Assembly: GCA_037134755.1 (NCBI GenBank)
Contig: JBAXLO010000135.1
Coordinates: 1-12,943 of the forward strand
Length of the DNA: 12,943 bases
Source: JBAXLO01 sp037134755
GTDB lineage: Bacteria > Bacteroidota > Bacteroidia > Bacteroidales > JACABE01
Reading direction: 5' to 3'
The notes below the pieces were generated by a model. The model did no database searches. It had not been told where the DNA came from and worked only from the letters and a program-made list of their open reading frames with translations. The position numbers and the translations under genes are program-made. Below, piece by piece: positions 12,433-12,943 of this stretch (position 1 is its first letter; every line of letters starts with the position of its first letter).

Positions 12433-12696
12433 TTCATTTACGTTTTTAAACTGTTTATAAAAATTAATTTTTTAAACGAATTAAAAATCCGATAAACGGC
12501 AACTATCACCAAAGGGCTGGTAATTGGGGTCTAAGAGAATCCCTAATGGGTCTTTAGATTGTTATTTCATTATTTCAATAGTTTATATCTTCAAAAAGTA
12601 TCGTTTTTACTAATCGTTTGCAAAGTAACAGAGAATTTAAATAGCATCCTAATTAAATCGTAATTATTTTTTTTAGTGACCCCAACTTTTTTATTA
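12433..12696. other. Intergenic region without a gene
   Basis: AT-rich upstream region of the 11632-12432 gene. A GGGTCT repeat occurs twice near 12518-12553 with TCTAA/TTAGA ends. I saw no clean TTG-N19-TAnnTTTG promoter on the minus strand and no gene. Confidence 0.45.
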
Positions 12697-12742
12697 ACCT
12701 CACCCCCATAGACCTCACCCCCAGCCCCTCTCCTAATAGGAG
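12697..12742. repeat. C-rich repeat ACCTCACCCCC, two copies, plus small hairpin
   Basis: ACCTCACCCCC occurs at 12697-12707 and 12712-12722, then CAGCCCCTCTCCT. This is the well-known intergenic motif CCTCACCCCCAGCCCCTCTCC, found in many bacterial genomes. It is directly followed by CTCCT-AAT-AGGAG (12730-12742). It stands out strongly from the AT-rich flanks. Confidence 0.7.
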
Positions 12743-12819
12743 CTACCGTGTACCCACATCTTTTTAATAAAAAGAAAATCATGATTAGTTATAATATTGT
12801 TCATTCTCTTTTACTTGAT

Positions 12820-12845
12820 TTACTTTTCCCATGATGGAAAAGTAA
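12820..12845. repeat. Intergenic palindrome followed by AACAAAA tail
   Basis: TTACTTTTCC (12820-12829) and GGAAAAGTAA (12836-12845) are perfect 10-bp arms with a 6-nt loop, followed by CAAAAGATCAAGACTGCAG. This form (pyrimidine-rich arm, purine-rich arm, then AACAAAA...CAAG) is a recurrent intergenic element in Bacteroidota. The rest of the window, to 12943, holds no gene that I can see. Confidence 0.65.
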
Positions 12846-12943
12846 CAAAAGATCAAGACTGCAGCTCATTTACTTCAAAACTACAATTAAAAAAACAAAC
12901 GCAACCCGAGCCATCCCGAAACATACTTTAGTACATTTATTTA

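Noticed and set aside
12591..12782. 63-codon minus-strand ORF containing RRGAGGEVYGGEV
   Set aside because: The peptide is the typical translation of the CCTCACCCCC intergenic repeat. No start context was found.

Overview
The window is AT-rich DNA from a member of the Bacteroidota. Four things point there. One secreted protein carries a type IX secretion (T9SS) C-terminal sorting domain. Promoters match the phylum-specific form, a TTTG or TTG -33 box, 19 bases, then a TAnnTTTG -7 box. Start codons are preceded by A-rich sequence rather than Shine-Dalgarno sites. One HtpG and one lipoprotein have forms usual for the phylum. Genus cannot be told from the sequence.

Layout. 1-113 is the end of a 41-bp tandem hairpin repeat. 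492-1520 (+) encodes an unrecognised cytosolic protein, followed by a terminator. 1663-1744 (+) is a tRNA-Leu(UAG) with a clear promoter and a strong terminator. 2082-4022 (-) is a secreted T9SS cargo with an adhesin-like N-terminal domain. 4096-6054 (-) is a compact lemA-TPM-TPM operon, and 6114-8018 (-) is htpG. 9384-9827 (+) is a small lipoprotein. 10016-11292 (-) is a pair of N-terminally anchored proteins of unknown function, and 11632-12432 (-) is a two-part hypothetical protein. The last 500 bases hold only repeats.

The most unusual stretch is the 1.36-kb gap between htpG and the lipoprotein gene (8019-9383). It holds three things. First, a perfect inverted repeat plus helically phased TGACA half-sites overlap the -33 region of the htpG promoter; this is a candidate heat-shock operator. 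Second, about twelve 20-21-bp units form a phased tandem array (8219-8468). Third, a roughly 650-bp non-coding, MITE-like element (8594-9240) has terminal inverted repeats and is built from palindromes nested inside palindromes. Parts of this element recur elsewhere in the window, at 1885-1959.

The genes do not form one pathway. HtpG is a cytosolic chaperone. LemA and the TPM proteins are envelope-associated proteins often found together. The remaining genes encode surface or periplasmic proteins of unknown role. No CRISPR array, transposase, phage gene or recognisable defence gene is present.
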